Assembly: GCA_963576725.1 (NCBI GenBank)
Contig: OY755236.1
Location: 70,402,379 to 70,466,378, forward strand
Reading direction: 5' to 3'
Length of the DNA stretch: 64,000 bases
From: Azorinus chamasolen
Taxonomy: Eukaryota; Mollusca; Bivalvia; Cardiida; Solecurtidae
In this document: positions 31,596 through 41,923 of the stretch, one piece after another
Position numbering within the stretch: position 1 is the stretch's first letter
Layout of the letters: every line of letters begins with the position of its first letter
Translations under genes and position numbers: made by a program
The notes under the pieces: model-generated
Told to the model about the DNA's origin: nothing
Seen by the model: only the letters and a program-made list of their open reading frames with translations
The model's database searches: none

Positions 31596-31754
31596 AGATA
31601 CTGATAGAATATGCGATAAATCCTGTTAACATCAATAATGACAGGTGATTTATTTTAATATTTGTTATGGAAATGAAGTATTTGTGTAAAGTTAGATTGG
31701 TTGTTAGATCTGAAGTAAGACTTGTATATTAAAATGTAGATACAGTTTTCTTAT

Positions 31755-31935
31755 TCAGTAAAACCCCTTTAAACGTGAATTCTAGAAGAGAGGAATTTAG
31801 ATACTTTTAGGCAGGTGGCTGCTCAATGCAGAGTAACAGTTATGCAGAAAGCTCTATATGACTTTCAACCTGCAGTAAGTCTCGAAAAACCGATACTTAT
31901 ACTAAATTGAACATCCGGTTTAAAGGAGTTCTACT
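31755..31935. mobile_element. Family D2 MITE
   Basis: CAGTAAAACCCCTTTAAACG and CCGGTTTAAAGGAGTTCTACT ends (D2 has AAACCGG where D has AATGCGACC). Inner hairpin AATGCAGAGTAACAG / GACTTTCAACCTGCAGT. Confidence 0.75.
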
Positions 31936-32103
31936 ATACACTGTAGAGTTCTTGTTATGATATGTCATGTCAAATCAATGTTTTAGGCCAATCAACAATA
32001 TTTCCAGCAAGTCTTTCATACATACATCGTATGACTGTGATAAAAGTTCAAATGATATTGTTGAAATTACCACAATACATGTATTGTAATGAACATTTGT
32101 GCA

Positions 32104-32324
32104 TTAATCCTTCGCTTGCTATTCATGTCAATATACCTATCTGTAAATAGTGCAGACCCAGATGAGAGAGTCTGCACTACTTACAAGTTGATTGTGCAAC
32201 CAATGCACTCCACAGCAGTGATTGTGCAGCAATATACGTGTACACAATGAAGATATAATTATACAATAGGGCATGGGTAAAGAAGGAGAAATGTGTTTTA
32301 AAATTCAGCAAGCGAAGGGTTAAG
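32104..32324 (-). mobile_element. Family F MITE, complete
   Basis: TTAA 32104 and 32321; CCTTCGCTTGCTATTC left end, AAAATTCAGCAAGCGAAGGG right end. The hairpin (32144-32185) lost its tip: AGATGAGAGAGTCTGCACT. Confidence 0.85.
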
Positions 32325-32360
32325 TTAAGACATAATTATTTATTCATATCATTATTTATA

Positions 32361-32945
32361 CCCCCCAAATTAAGTTTGGGGACTTATTGTGTCACTCCAT
32401 TTCCTCTTCTTATACTATTATTTTCTTCCTTTCAATTTTCTCCTTCTTCTTCTTCTTTTTCTTCTTCTGTCGTGAACTTGTCCAATACATTTCTTGGTAA
32501 ATAATAGTCCTATTCTAATGAAACTTCACATGAACACTGCTGGTTATGTGCAGATGAGCATTCAACTTTTGGTTTTGTAAAATGTTGCTTTGGTAACCGA
32601 ATGGTGGACTCTGACTTTGCTGAAAATTTGTATGATTTGGAACTTGGGTAACCTGAACTCAATTTTAGGTGTTTCAAAGGGGTTGGTTATCATGGTAACT
32701 GAGCTGTGACCTCTAATTGGGTGAAATTAAGATATTCTCAGATTGTGCCGAAAATTGGTAAGTAGGGGTATATGGGTACTCCAAACTTTATGGCAGGTGT
32801 TTCAAAAGTGTTAGTTGCCATGGTAATATTCTGATGGCCTGCGATTGGTGAATAGTTAGATAAATTGCTCATCAATGCCTGTTGTCCATTTTCTTGTGGG
32901 GGGGCATTCTGTAACACATTCCCTTACAATTAGATCTTGTGCTGT
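32361..32945 (+). mobile_element. Element J, copy 2
   Basis: It begins with hairpin CCCCAAATTAAGTTTGGGG after TATA, has a TTCTTC-rich stretch, GTCGTGAACTTGTCC, TTGCCATGGTAA, and ends GGGGGGGCATTCTG..TTAGATCTTGT. It is shorter than copy 1 (11021) because it has fewer internal units. Confidence 0.72.
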
Positions 32946-32961
32946 TGAAGAACAAACAAAT

Positions 32962-33075
32962 TAGGAATTGCCCAGTAACTCAGCATCTTGTCAAGATCCA
33001 AACTGTTTGACACACTGTTTTGAAAAAGAAATGGAAGGGCAATCGACTTTAACAGTGGAAGCAGACAGAGTGAGG
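32962..33075 (+). mobile_element. Family E fragment
   Basis: CAGTAACTCAGCATCTTGTC, AGATCCAAACTGTTTGACAC and AAAGAAATGGAAGGGC are the right two thirds of family E. Confidence 0.6.
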
Positions 33076-33235
33076 ACATGTTTGGTTATTGCATACAGAA
33101 CATTGCCTATACAAACATGTATTGGTACCTTCTCTATTTCACCATGGAAACACACAATCTATAAGTGTCTTCATGTGCAATTGTCTTGTAAACTTTATGC
33201 CTTTGCCCATCAAACGTCACACACTTGTCCACTAT

Positions 33236-33298
33236 CATTTCTGTTTACACATTTGCAAACAGGGTAGACACAGATCAGACTTCTCCTATGAGCTTAAT
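33236..33298 (-). mobile_element. Half A-type MITE broken at hairpin centre
   Basis: GCAAACAGGGTAGACACAGA..TCTCCTATGAG, then an abrupt change to the next element. Confidence 0.6.
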
Positions 33299-33543
33299 AC
33301 TGTCCATGTTCTATATGTATTCTAAATTTCAATACTACTGAATATTCATGGACAAAATAGTTATAATAAAATATGGCAGGTGGAATAAATGTAGCTGTAT
33401 TAGAAAGTAAAGTAACAGAACTGTCACTTTCTATTAGCAAACCGAGCAGACCCTGATCAGATGGCTCCTATAGGAGCTATCTGATTTGGGTCTACTCTGT
33501 TTGCAAAGGCTTAGAAAGGTGTATTTGTGGAGTAAAGGTTTAA
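33299..33543 (+). mobile_element. A-left/B-right chimeric MITE
   Basis: The left half (TTCAATACTACTGAATATTC, GGACAAAATAGTTATAATAA) is family A. After the hairpin (tip GGCTCCTATAGGAGCT) the end GCTTAGAAAGGTGTATTTGT with GGAGTAAAGG is family B. Confidence 0.75.
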
Positions 33544-33653
33544 GCCGTCTGATGAGGATCTGCTCTGTTTGCTTACAGAATAATATTCAACGTACTGGTA
33601 GATCAAATTCTATCATTATTTCTTAAATTAATATTCATGAAGTAAAGGGTGTA
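33540..33653 (-). mobile_element. Half B MITE starting at hairpin centre
   Basis: It starts directly with GCCGTCTGATGAGGATCTGC after TTAA, then GTTTGCTTACAGAATAATAT and ATATTCATGAAGTAAAGGG. The other arm does not exist here. Confidence 0.65.
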
Positions 33654-34362
33654 AGAAAGCTTAAATATTGGAAAATTCAAACTTTATTTCAGAGTTAACA
33701 AACCCATCAGGACTGGTATGCAAAACTCCCAAATTTTTTGTTTTACTTTTCCATTGGCAAACTTTGGGAATCTAAGCCGTGTTGCAATATGATAATGTAG
33801 TAAGACCAATCATGTGATTCAGATCACACTTGAATTAGAGAACTTTTGGAATTTAAAGTGCCAAAATGACTCATGTGTGTATATTGTATACATGTAAATT
33901 ATATGCACTTGGCTTAGAGACCACCCAAAGGCAAAGTAGGTTCACTGTTTGAAGTTGTAAGATGTTGCCCCGTGTCTAACTATCTTCTGCAGTGAGATTT
34001 TGGCCATAAGAATGCTTCTTTTGACTTTGAATCATGGGAAGCAATGAATTAAGTAGCAAGTTTTGATATTTTGTGGCTTATAAATGCCAAAGAGCTAAAA
34101 ATGAAAAACACATGTATGCCTAACCAATGTCCAAGGGTTTTGAAGTGAATGAAACTACATGTAAAACTAGTCACAGAAGACGAATATCTGTGCAATTTTG
34201 AATTAAAAAAGAATGTCTTTTCACATAAAATGCGGACAGTGTTGCTTATGTTTGATGGGCAGGTCTCTTGAAAATAGCAAGTTTACAACCATTCTGTCCT
34301 ATCTGCTTCACCTACAAGTTATGCTCGTAATAATTGTGCAAAATAAAACTTTACCGATTAAT
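33654..34362. other. Unassigned DNA
   Basis: No MITE or tandem repeat recognised. The open stretch at 34213-34410 runs into a family G fragment and lacks splice support. Confidence 0.4.
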
Positions 34363-34475
34363 CCCTTTGAATGCAGGAAATTAGTACAGCGTCATTTACA
34401 GACAGTGTAGACCTAGGTCAGAATGCTCCTAAAGATCTCTCTCTCTCTCTGTTAGCAATTCAAACCCTCCTGCAA
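34363..34475 (+). mobile_element. Family G fragment with TC run
   Basis: CCCTTTGAATGCAGG left end, CAGACAGTGTAGACCTAGG arm; the right arm is replaced by (TC)n at about 34438-34450. Confidence 0.5.
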
Positions 34476-34534
34476 AGTTTCTACCAATAAGCGATGATGG
34501 ACCATTCCATATTGAAAATTCAGCATTGAAAGTT

Positions 34535-34850
34535 TATCCCATTCTCTCATGTAAAAGCCACATTTTGATTTTATGGAGCAGATGATCTGTTTATCACAAT
34601 AGTTTTAAAATCTATACAATTCTTTCCTCCATAAATACGCCTTTCTGTGCCCCTGAAAAGGTCAGTTGTTGAAACAATTGTGATAAAAAGAGCATTAAAA
34701 TTTTGCTCCTACGAGCAAATGCTCTATTTATCACAATGGTTTCAGAACTACAACATTTTACAATTTTCCTTTTCTCTAGTTAGTGCTCGTTTTCGGTAGA
34801 TTTAATCAAAGAGGTTGGATCGAAAAGTAGCCTATGAGAAAATGGGTTAA
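34535..34850 (-). mobile_element. Family C fragment followed by a complete family C MITE
   Basis: 34535-34620 is a truncated copy (CCCATTCTCTCATG, GGAGCAGATGATCTGTTTAT). 34621-34850 is a fuller one: hairpin 34671-34743 with asymmetric tip (AAAATTTTGCTCCTACGAGC) and TTAA at 34847. Confidence 0.75.
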
Positions 34851-34927
34851 CCCTTACAACGCAGGAATCGAGTCCTTAAGGAGCTCTCTTATCAGGGTCA
34901 GCACTGTTTGTTATGTTACACTTTTAA
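34847..34927 (+). mobile_element. Family G MITE, short
   Basis: TTAA at both ends, shared with its neighbours; CCCTTACAACGCAGG left end; tip GTCCTTAAGGAGC; right hairpin arm GGGTCAGCACTGTTTG. Confidence 0.7.
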
Positions 34928-35173
34928 CCCTTTACTCCATGAATAATTATATATAAAATAAGAACATCATGAATATTTATTTAATTGTTATATTTTGCTC
35001 ATGGACATAGAAACTTATGGCCACGGTAGAAATGGTAGAATCATATCTATATTATATCATAGGCAAACAGAGCAGACCCTAATCAGACGGCTCCTATTTT
35101 CAGGAGCCATCTAATCTAGATCTACTCTGTTTGCAAAGGCTTAGAAAGGCGTATTCCTGGAGTAACAGGTTAA
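34924..35173 (+). mobile_element. Family B MITE, complete
   Basis: TTAA 34924 and 35170; CCCTTTACTCCATG left end; hairpin 35063-35142 with an enlarged tip GGCTCCTATTTTCAGGAGCC; right end GGAGTAACAGG. Confidence 0.85.
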
Positions 35174-35292
35174 CACATTTGTGCCCAAAATCCCATATAT
35201 GGAATATAGGCAAACAGTGTAGACTCTGGTCAGACGCCACATAATGTTTGCCGATAGGAATTTCAATATAAAACAAAATGAAAATGAACATT
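35174..35292. mobile_element. Family H copy
   Basis: AAATCCCATATATGGAATAT, CAAACAGTGTAGACTCTGG, ATGTTTGCCGATAGGAATTT; paralogous to 26226-26336. Confidence 0.6.
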
Positions 35293-35523
35293 TAGACCCG
35301 GAATCCCTTAGAAAGAAATAATGACATGAATATTTAAGAGCATATTCCTTATAATGGCATATGAGCACAGGACATTTTGACTCATGAATCAGTAGAATTA
35401 GATATATTATACCATAGGCAAACAGACCAGACCCTGATCAGATGGCTCCTATAGGAACCGTCTGATCAGTGTCTACTCTGTTTGCAAATGCATGCAAAAG
35501 CATTTATATGAAGGAAAGGTTAA
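35293..35523 (+). mobile_element. B-left/A-right chimeric MITE
   Basis: The left half (AGAAATAATGACATGAATAT, GGCATATGAGCACAGGACA) is family B. The right end (GCAAATGCATGCAAAAGC, TATATGAAGGAAAGG) is family A. Tip GGCTCCTATAGGAACC. Confidence 0.75.
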
Positions 35524-35639
35524 GGGTAATTATTTCATTCGTACTAATGGAGGGGCAAATGATCATGAGACTCCATGTTGAAATGACTTGACACAAATGT
35601 TCACTACGTCAAGCTGACTTGTAAAGCACAAGATTCAGC

Positions 35640-35886
35640 TTAACCCTTTACACCATGAATATTCAAGTAAGAAATATTGACATCATAAATATTAATTAGA
35701 TTAATTGTAATAATAGCACATGGAAACAGGAATGTTTGGCGATGACAAATTGTAGAGGCATATCTATATTATTTCATAAGCAAACGGAGCAGAACCTGAT
35801 CAGACAGCTCCTACAGGAGCCATCTGATCTGGGTCTACTCTATTTTCAAATGAGTAGAAATGTGCATTTATGGGGTAAAGAGTCAA
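35640..35886 (+). mobile_element. Family B MITE, complete
   Basis: TTAA 35640; CCCTTTACACCATGAATATT; hairpin 35780-35847 with tip CAGCTCCTACAGGAGCC; right end TATGGGGTAAAGAGTCAA. Confidence 0.85.
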
Positions 35887-35958
35887 TTATTCATAGTTAA
35901 CTATAATGTTCACGAAGTCATTATTTCTTACATGAATATTCAGCAAGTTAAGGGATGA
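35887..35958 (-). mobile_element. Family B end fragment
   Basis: 'AAGTCATTATTTCTTACATG' and AATATTCAGCAAGTTAAGGG correspond to the family B left terminus in reverse. Confidence 0.55.
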
Positions 35959-36069
35959 ATAATTTACTTATTTGGTTTCCAAGGAAATCAGAGTCTTAAT
36001 TATCTAAAACTTGGAAGATATTTAATTGAAATTTTCATTTTGGATTTCTGAACAGATTGTCCATTTCCT

Positions 36070-36288
36070 GATGGAGACAGTCTTTTTGACATATTTGCAG
36101 ATAAAGTAGACCAAGATCAGACAGGTCCTATAGGAGCCATCTGATCAGAATCTGCTCTTGTGGCTTATGAAGTTATACAAACCTGATTCGTCAGTTACTG
36201 TTTTGTTAATAATGCCACTATGAAATTTCAACATCAATATTCATAGTCATTCTTTTTTACATGGATATTCATGGAGTAAAGTGTTAAG
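36070..36288 (-). mobile_element. Family B MITE
   Basis: Hairpin 36100-36172 with tip CAGGTCCTATAGGAGCC; TTACATGGATATTCATGGAG and TAAAGTGTTAA right end; the left TTAA has decayed. Confidence 0.75.
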
Positions 36289-36341
36289 GGCTATGCTAGA
36301 CTTGCTGGAATTATCTGATTGTAAGGCCATCTAGAGGAGCA

Positions 36342-36534
36342 TTAATCTTCAACACACTACTTGTAACAATGCGATAGCATCTGCAAATACTCTGGATCAA
36401 GTTTAGATGCCAAATAACTTGGCGTCTCATCAAGATCCAAACTGTTTGACACTCTGAAATATGTTTTTGGAAAGGAAATGTGTATTTTTAGAATTATATT
36501 TTCAGACGAGTATTGCCCAGAGTGCGGAAGGTTA
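36342..36534 (+). mobile_element. Family E MITE
   Basis: It starts TTAATCTTCAACACACTACT and ends GAGTGCGGAAGGTTAA. Hairpin ~36403-36460 around AAATAACTTGG tip with GTCTCATCAAGATCCAAACT right arm. Confidence 0.7.
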
Positions 36535-36552
36535 AGTCTATATAATTATATA

Positions 36553-36756
36553 CAGTAATACCCTGCTAATGCGACCACCTAAAAGAAATATAATTAAAGG
36601 TGTTAGATGCAGGTGGTAGCTTAATGCAGGACAAAAGTAATGAAGAAATGTCCTAGAGGAGCTTTTTGCATTACCTTGACCTACATTGAGCAACAACCTG
36701 CTTATAAAGACTTACGTTTTTATTCTTTAAGTTGTCACATTAGAGGATTTCTACTG
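36553..36756. mobile_element. Family D MITE, complete
   Basis: CAGTAATACCCTGCTAATGC and CATTAGAGGATTTCTACTG ends; TA at 36551-36552 and 36757-36758; inner hairpin with tip GTCCTAGAGGAGC. Confidence 0.85.
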
Positions 36757-37017
36757 TATATTCTTGCAAAACATGTTTTGATTAGATTTGCAGCAGGCAT
36801 GTTATGTTATATTGCATTAGTTTTACACATGTATACACATATAATTGATGTTTTTGTGGCTATGTAAATAGTGTAGACCCAGTAGAAATGAAAGAAACAT
36901 TGTCTTACAATTTTAATTAAAACAAATTGTTTTGTAAATGATAAGTAATGTTAAAGACAGTTTTGTGCTGAACCCTCGAGAATGAGATGGATATTTGTAC
37001 CAGTCAACTATGTCTGC
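36757..37017. other. Unassigned DNA
   Basis: No supported feature. Confidence 0.4.
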
Positions 37018-37205
37018 AGATGTCCCTTATATAAACATCTTTTCGTGAATTTGCAAACACAGTAGACCAAGACCAGATCAGGGTCTGCTGTGTTTACTTA
37101 TGGAAATTTATAGATCTTTATATGCAGTTTCCACAACAGAGTAAAAAGCCCTTGTCCATGGACCATTTACTGATTCTGAGCATGAATATTCATGAGGTGA
37201 AGAAA
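37018..37205 (-). mobile_element. A/B-type MITE with collapsed hairpin
   Basis: CCCTTATATAAACATC left end; GCAAACACAGTAGACCAAG and CAGGGTCTGCTGTGTTT arms joined by ACCAGAT; right end near CATGAATATTCATGAGGTGA. Confidence 0.65.
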
Positions 37206-37312
37206 GTTTGAAGTTGACAGAATTTACAATAAGAGCCAGTTCCTAATCTGTGTCTGGATATGTATTCTGCCTATATTTCATCTTCATGGAGTTTTGTTTC
37301 AGAAAAGAGTTT

Positions 37313-37493
37313 TATCCATTTACTCCTTAGATATGCCTTTCAATGCCTTTGCAAACAGAGTAGACCTGTAGGAGCTGTCTGATCGAGGTCTGCTCTATTT
37401 GCTTATGCAATAATATAGATCTGATTCAGTAGTTTATAAAAATCAGCATATTGATATTTAATTATTTATGGATATTCATGGAGTAAAGGTTTA
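37313..37493 (-). mobile_element. Family B MITE, left arm shortened
   Basis: TTTACTCCTTAGATATGCC; AGAGTAGACCTGTAGGAGCT shows deletion of part of the left arm; right end TATTCATGGAGTAAAGG. Confidence 0.7.
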
Positions 37494-37537
37494 AAGCATT
37501 TTTTAAAAAAAAAAGTTTTCCTGTTTACTGCCTTGTA

Positions 37538-37711
37538 CAGTAGAACCCCTCTAAACCAGACTTTCTAGTAGAGAAGAATTTGTTGAAGCAGGTGGCAGAT
37601 AGTCATCAATAAAGCTCCTGGATGAGCTTTCTGGCTTTCACCCTGCATTCATCTGCCTCCAAGACCGATACTTATACTAAATTGAACATTCGGTTTAGAG
37701 GGGTTTTACTG
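37538..37711. mobile_element. Family D2 MITE, complete
   Basis: CAGTAGAACCCCTCTAAACC and TTTAGAGGGGTTTTACTG ends; TA on both sides; tip AAAGCTCCTGGATGAGCTTT. Confidence 0.85.
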
Positions 37712-37734
37712 TATCATGAATAGAGCAGTTACTG

Positions 37735-37830
37735 CTTAGCATGGCCTGACTGGGATTTACATTTACAAACTGTCTAGATTCAGATGAGATGGCAAGTACC
37801 TCAGATTAGGTACCAATTGTTTGACACTCC
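37735..37830 (+). mobile_element. Family E fragment
   Basis: CAAACTGTCTAGATTCAGAT, GAGATGGCAAGTACCTC and ATTGTTTGACACTCCG; no clear ends. Confidence 0.5.
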
Positions 37831-37871
37831 GTCTTTAAGTTCTCGAATGTTCGAATGAAAAAATCATTGGA

Positions 37872-38316
37872 AGTAAAACACCTTTAAACCGGAATTGTAG
37901 TAGAGAAGACTTAACCATTCTCTTGCTGAAATTTAAAATTCATTTCACCTTCTTTACCCATGCCCTGTTGTATAATTACATATATCTTCACTGTGTACAA
38001 GTATTTCGCTGTGCAATCACTGCTGTAGAGTGCACTGGTTGCACAATCAACTTGAAAATAGTGCAGACCCTGATGAGACAGCTCCTGCAGGATCTGTCTC
38101 ATCTGCGTCTTCACTATTTACAGGTATGTATACTGACGTGAATAGCGAGCGAAGGGTTGAGAAACTTTTAGGCAGTTGGTGCTTAATGCAGGGAGAAAGT
38201 CATGCTTGAAGAACCTAGATGTTCTTTGTACATGACTTTCACCCTGCATTAAGCTGTCACCTATCTCCAAGGCTCTTATTTATATGGAATTGAACATCCG
38301 GTGGAGAGGGTTTTTT
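37872..38316. mobile_element. Family D2 MITE split by nested family F
   Basis: Left arm AGTAAAACACCTTTAAACCG; the interior resumes at 38161 (GAAACTTTTAGGCAGTTGG) after family F; inner hairpin AATGCAGGGAGAAAGTCATG / ATGACTTTCACCCTGCATT; right end GGAGAGGGTTTTTTCTG. Confidence 0.8.
37911..38160 (+). mobile_element. Family F MITE nested in D2
   Basis: TTAA 37911 and TTGA 38157; CCATTCTCTTGCTGAA left, GCGAGCGAAGGG right end; hairpin tip CAGCTCCTGCAGGATCTG with TGATGAGA/TCTCATC arms. Confidence 0.85.
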
Positions 38317-38415
38317 CTGTATATGTTTGTAGAAATTGTTCTAGTTCAGACCTTGAGCAAACATCAAGTTTGATAGGGTTAAAAGTAGGATTCATAAGGG
38401 TTAAATGTGAAATGC

Positions 38416-38636
38416 TTAACCCATTCCCTTATAGGATATTTAGACCCAGCCTCTTTGAATAAATCTACCGAAAAGGAGCATTAATTAGAGAAAAGGAAAC
38501 TTAAGAACTGTGTGGTTTGAAACCATTGTGATAAAGCATTTGCATCCTATAGGAGCAAATGCTCTATTTATCACAATGGTTTCACAGTAACTTTTACAGA
38601 GTCGTCGAAAGTCATCAATATGAGGGAATGGGTTAA
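38416..38636 (+). mobile_element. Family C MITE, complete
   Basis: TTAA 38416 and 38633; CCCATTCCCTTATAGG left, ATATGAGGGAATGGG right; hairpin 38519-38583 with a small deletion in the left arm, giving GCATCCTATAGGAGC. Confidence 0.9.
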
Positions 38637-38731
38637 ATATCTTCACGTTCAGCAAAGAAAACCCCCGAACCATGTATGATATTTGCTCAGTTGAGTCAAT
38701 CTGCTGAAAACCGCTAGTTCCGATATACTCC

Positions 38732-38974
38732 TTAACCCTTTACTCTATAGGTCTTTGCAAACAGAGTAGACCGAGATCTGACAGCTCCTGTAGAGGCCAT
38801 CTGATTGTGTCTGCTCTCTTTGCTTATGATATAATATAGATATGATGCTGCTTTTTCTACCATTGCCAAAAATACATGTGTCCATCACTGCATGAGCTAT
38901 TGTTAAATTTGATCTAATTAATAGTCATGGTGTCATTATTTCTTACATGAATATTCATGGATTAAAGGGTTTAA
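38732..38974 (-). mobile_element. Family B MITE, complete
   Basis: TTAA 38732 and 38971; hairpin 38755-38823 with diverged tip CAGCTCCTGTAGAGGCC; right part TTACATGAATATTCATGG. Confidence 0.85.
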
Positions 38975-39030
38975 AGCATCAGCCTCCAAATCTGTATTTC
39001 TCCATATGTTTCTCCAGCTAGCAAAGTTAT

Positions 39031-39278
39031 TTAACACTTTACTCCATGAATATGCATGCATGCATGTGCCATTGCAAACAGAGTAAACCAAGATCAGACA
39101 GCTCCTATATTAGCTATCTGATCTGGATTTGCTCTGTTTGTTTATGAAATAGTACAGATATGACTACAGTTTTCTGCCATTGCAAAAACTCGTGTGTTGA
39201 TATGCTATGATAAGAATTAATCTTATTAATATTCATGATGTTATTTTTTACACGAGTATTCATGGAGTAAAGGGTTAA
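39031..39278 (-). mobile_element. Family B MITE, complete
   Basis: TTAA 39031 and 39275; hairpin 39074-39142 with tip CAGCTCCTATATTAGCT; a short (GCAT)n stretch near 39052 in the left end. Confidence 0.85.
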
Positions 39279-39331
39279 AGCACATCAGGTCAGTGTGAGA
39301 AAATATAACCTGGTGGAGATTTTTTTCAATG

Positions 39332-39539
39332 TTAACCCGTTCCTCCATAGGTTATTATAAGACCTATCCTCTTTGAATGAATCTACCCAAAAGGAGCACT
39401 TACAACAGAAAAGTGAAGTTTTAGAATTTGGTAGTTTGAAACCAATGATTCCAATGATTCCAATGATTTGAAACCATTGTTTGAAACCAATGGTTATTAC
39501 AGAGACCTAGAAAGGCGTATTGATGGAGGAAAGGGTTAA
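39332..39539 (+). mobile_element. Family C MITE with rearranged centre
   Basis: TTAA 39332 and 39536; CCCGTTCCTCCATAGG left end, ATGGAGGAAAGGG right end. The hairpin core is gone and is replaced by a tandem CCAATGATT and TTGAAACCA repeats. Confidence 0.7.
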
Positions 39540-39600
39540 ATAAAAGTAAAGGTGGAGTAAATAGGTAAAAAGTATCATGTTATGATAAAACTGTTGTGAA

Positions 39601-39831
39601 TTAACCCTTTCACTTATAGCAATGCCTTTGCATCAGAGTATATCCAGATCAGACAGTTCCTATAGGAGCTGTCTGATCAGGGTCTGCTGTTTGCTTATGC
39701 TATAATATAGATATGGTTTTACAGTTTCAGCAATGGTAAAACTATGTACATGTGTTATTGTAAAATCTAATCGTATTAAATCTCATGATGTCTTCATATT
39801 TTATATGAATAGTCATAGAGTTAAGCGTTAA
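39601..39831 (-). mobile_element. Family B MITE, complete
   Basis: TTAA 39601 and 39828; tip CAGTTCCTATAGGAGCTG; right end CATAGAGTTAAGCGTTAA. Its right TTAA is the left TTAA of the next element. Confidence 0.85.
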
Positions 39832-40026
39832 CCCTTTCACTGCCAATGCTGGATCTTTGATTACCTATGCAGACAGTTTGGATCCAGATGAGATGCCGAG
39901 TAACTTGGCGTCTCATCAGGATCCAAACTGTTTGTTACTATTACTATGTTTTTGAAACAAAAATGAAGAAAATCAAAAGAATGAAAATTTGTAGCAGACG
40001 ACAGAGTTTGGCAGGGAAAGGGTTAA
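39828..40026 (+). mobile_element. Family E MITE, complete
   Basis: TTAA 39828 and 40023; CCCTTTCACTGCCAATGC and GGCAGGGAAAGGG ends; hairpin 39872-39933 with GCCGAGTAACTTGGC tip. Confidence 0.9.
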
Positions 40027-40789
40027 TACCTGTGGGCATGATAACTTGCTAAAGGCGGTGTCACATTAGAGAGCACGGCATGAATGTGTGTATGCAAGCG
40101 TATGAGAAAAAAAAATGCTCATACATTCGCATATGCAGATATACGCTTGAGGTAAGTTAGGCATACATCGTATACGTTTCAAGTACGCTGTCATACATCG
40201 GTGTACGTTTTCATACATAGGCCAAACATAGTTTTTAACATGTTTATAATTGTACATTACGCATATGCTCATTATACGCTAGGCACACGTTAATTACGCT
40301 AGAGTGTCGGTAAAGGTACGTTACTGATAGGTCAAATACACTACACATACGGTGGCATGAAGGCAGCCAGTAAAGCTATCAAATGGATAGCGCATCACTC
40401 GGTAATGCATTTGTAACGTACGCCTGGGGATTGATTAGCGTATTTATTGTATTCCTGGCTATTCATACACTACTCATGTGCTAAGCATGCATTACTCATA
40501 TGCTCACATAAGCCTTAGACACTGATATTCGCTACACTGACGGTGACATAAGCTGACACAGGCTTGTACATATTTCTCATGCGCTGCCCATACGCCAGAT
40601 ATAAGTTACAAATACGCTATTCATGCGCTGTTAATATGTTCATCGAAGATGGTGGTGAAATAAATCGGTTTATACGCTCAAATAATTGTGAAAAGGTCAA
40701 ACTTTTTAAAGTTTAGGTTCTAAACCCTTTTTCTCATAAATTCACTTATATACACACACACCTGCAAACGGATGTTAGTATGGATATTG
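40027..40789. other. Unassigned DNA with many CATACGCT-like words
   Basis: It begins GGCGGTGTCACATTAGAGAG, reminiscent of a transposon end, but I found no matching inverted end. The words ACGCTA, CATACAC and CATATGCTCA recur irregularly without a clear period. Confidence 0.4.
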
Positions 40790-41092
40790 TGTGATGTTAA
40801 TATGAATACCTTGTGAAATTGATATGAATATTGTGTGGTGTTGATATAAATATTATGTGAATTGTTATTCATGTGTGATGTTAACATAAATATTGTGTGA
40901 TATTAATATGAATGGTGTGTGATGTTCATATGAGTATTGTGGTGTTAATATGAATCTTGTATGATGTTAGTATGGATATTGTGTGATGTTAATATAAATA
41001 TTTTATATGGGTTAATGATGAATATTGTGTGACATTAATATGATGTTATATGATGTTGATTTTAAATAATGTGTGATGTTTGTATTGTGGTA

Positions 41093-41290
41093 TTAACTTT
41101 TTCGCTGCCAATGCTGCGTTTGTAATTACCTAAATAAACAGTTTGGATCCAGATGAGACACCAAGTAACTTTGCATCTCATCAGGATCCAAACTGTTTGG
41201 TGTTATGATTATGTTTTTGAAGCAAAATGGAAGACATTTTAAAAAGCAGAAATGTGAGCAGACGATAATATTTGGCAGCGAAAGAGTTAA
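41093..41290 (+). mobile_element. Family E MITE inserted in minisatellite
   Basis: TTAA 41093 and 41287; TTTTTCGCTGCCAATGC and GGCAGCGAAAGAG ends; hairpin tip CCAAGTAACTTTGC. Confidence 0.85.
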
Positions 41291-41361
41291 TATGAATCTT
41301 GTAATAAATTACAGTATGATGTTAGTATTGATATTGTGTAATGTATGATGTTATTGTCGAT

Positions 41362-41508
41362 AAGGTTTGACCTGGCACTGCATGAATATTCCGTCCTTTT
41401 CCGTAAGCCGTTTTTATCCTTCCAAACACACACGTGAAACATGTGTCACTATCACGATTTTTCATCGACGAAAGTCGGCGGAAAGTGATGAGTGCCAGGT
41501 CAAACCTT
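41362..41508. mobile_element. Small TIR element of a different family
   Basis: AAGGTTTGACCTGGCACT at the left is mirrored by AGTGCCAGGTCAAACCTT at the right (18 bp perfect). Internal TTCCGTCC / GGCGGAA-type pairing continues. It sits inside the 29-bp minisatellite. Confidence 0.75.
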
Positions 41509-41923
41509 ACGGATAATAGCATTGATATTGTGTAATGTATGTTAGTATGGATATTGCGTAATGTAGGATGTTAGTATTGATATTGTGTAATGTAGGATGT
41601 TAGTATTGATATTGTGTAAGGTATGATGTTGGTATTGATATTGTGTAATGTATGATGTTAGTATTGAGATTGTGTAATGTATGATGTTATTATTGATACT
41701 GTGTAATGTAGGATGTTAGTATTGATATTGCATAATGTAGGATGTTAGTATTGATATTGTGTAATGTAGGATGTTAGTACTGATATTGTGTAATATATGA
41801 TGTTAATATTGATATTGTATAATGTTAATATGAATATTTTTTATGGGTTAATGATGAATTGTACATTGTGATTGAAACATACTGTGTGAGTTGAATGAAT
41901 TTTTGTGTATAATCAAAAATTAA

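Larger units (their letters stand above)
40790..41870 (+). repeat. AT-rich minisatellite, period about 22 then 29 bp
   Basis: The first part has variants of GTGTGATGTTAATATGAATA. The second part (41290-41810) has GATGTTAGTATTGATATTGT with GTAATGTAG, about 29 bp per unit. It is interrupted by the family E copy at 41093 and the small TIR element at 41362. Confidence 0.85.

Noticed and set aside
40047..40330. Transposon starting GGCGGTGTCACATTAGAG
   Set aside because: No matching inverted or direct end was found within the following 700 bp, and no second copy in the window.
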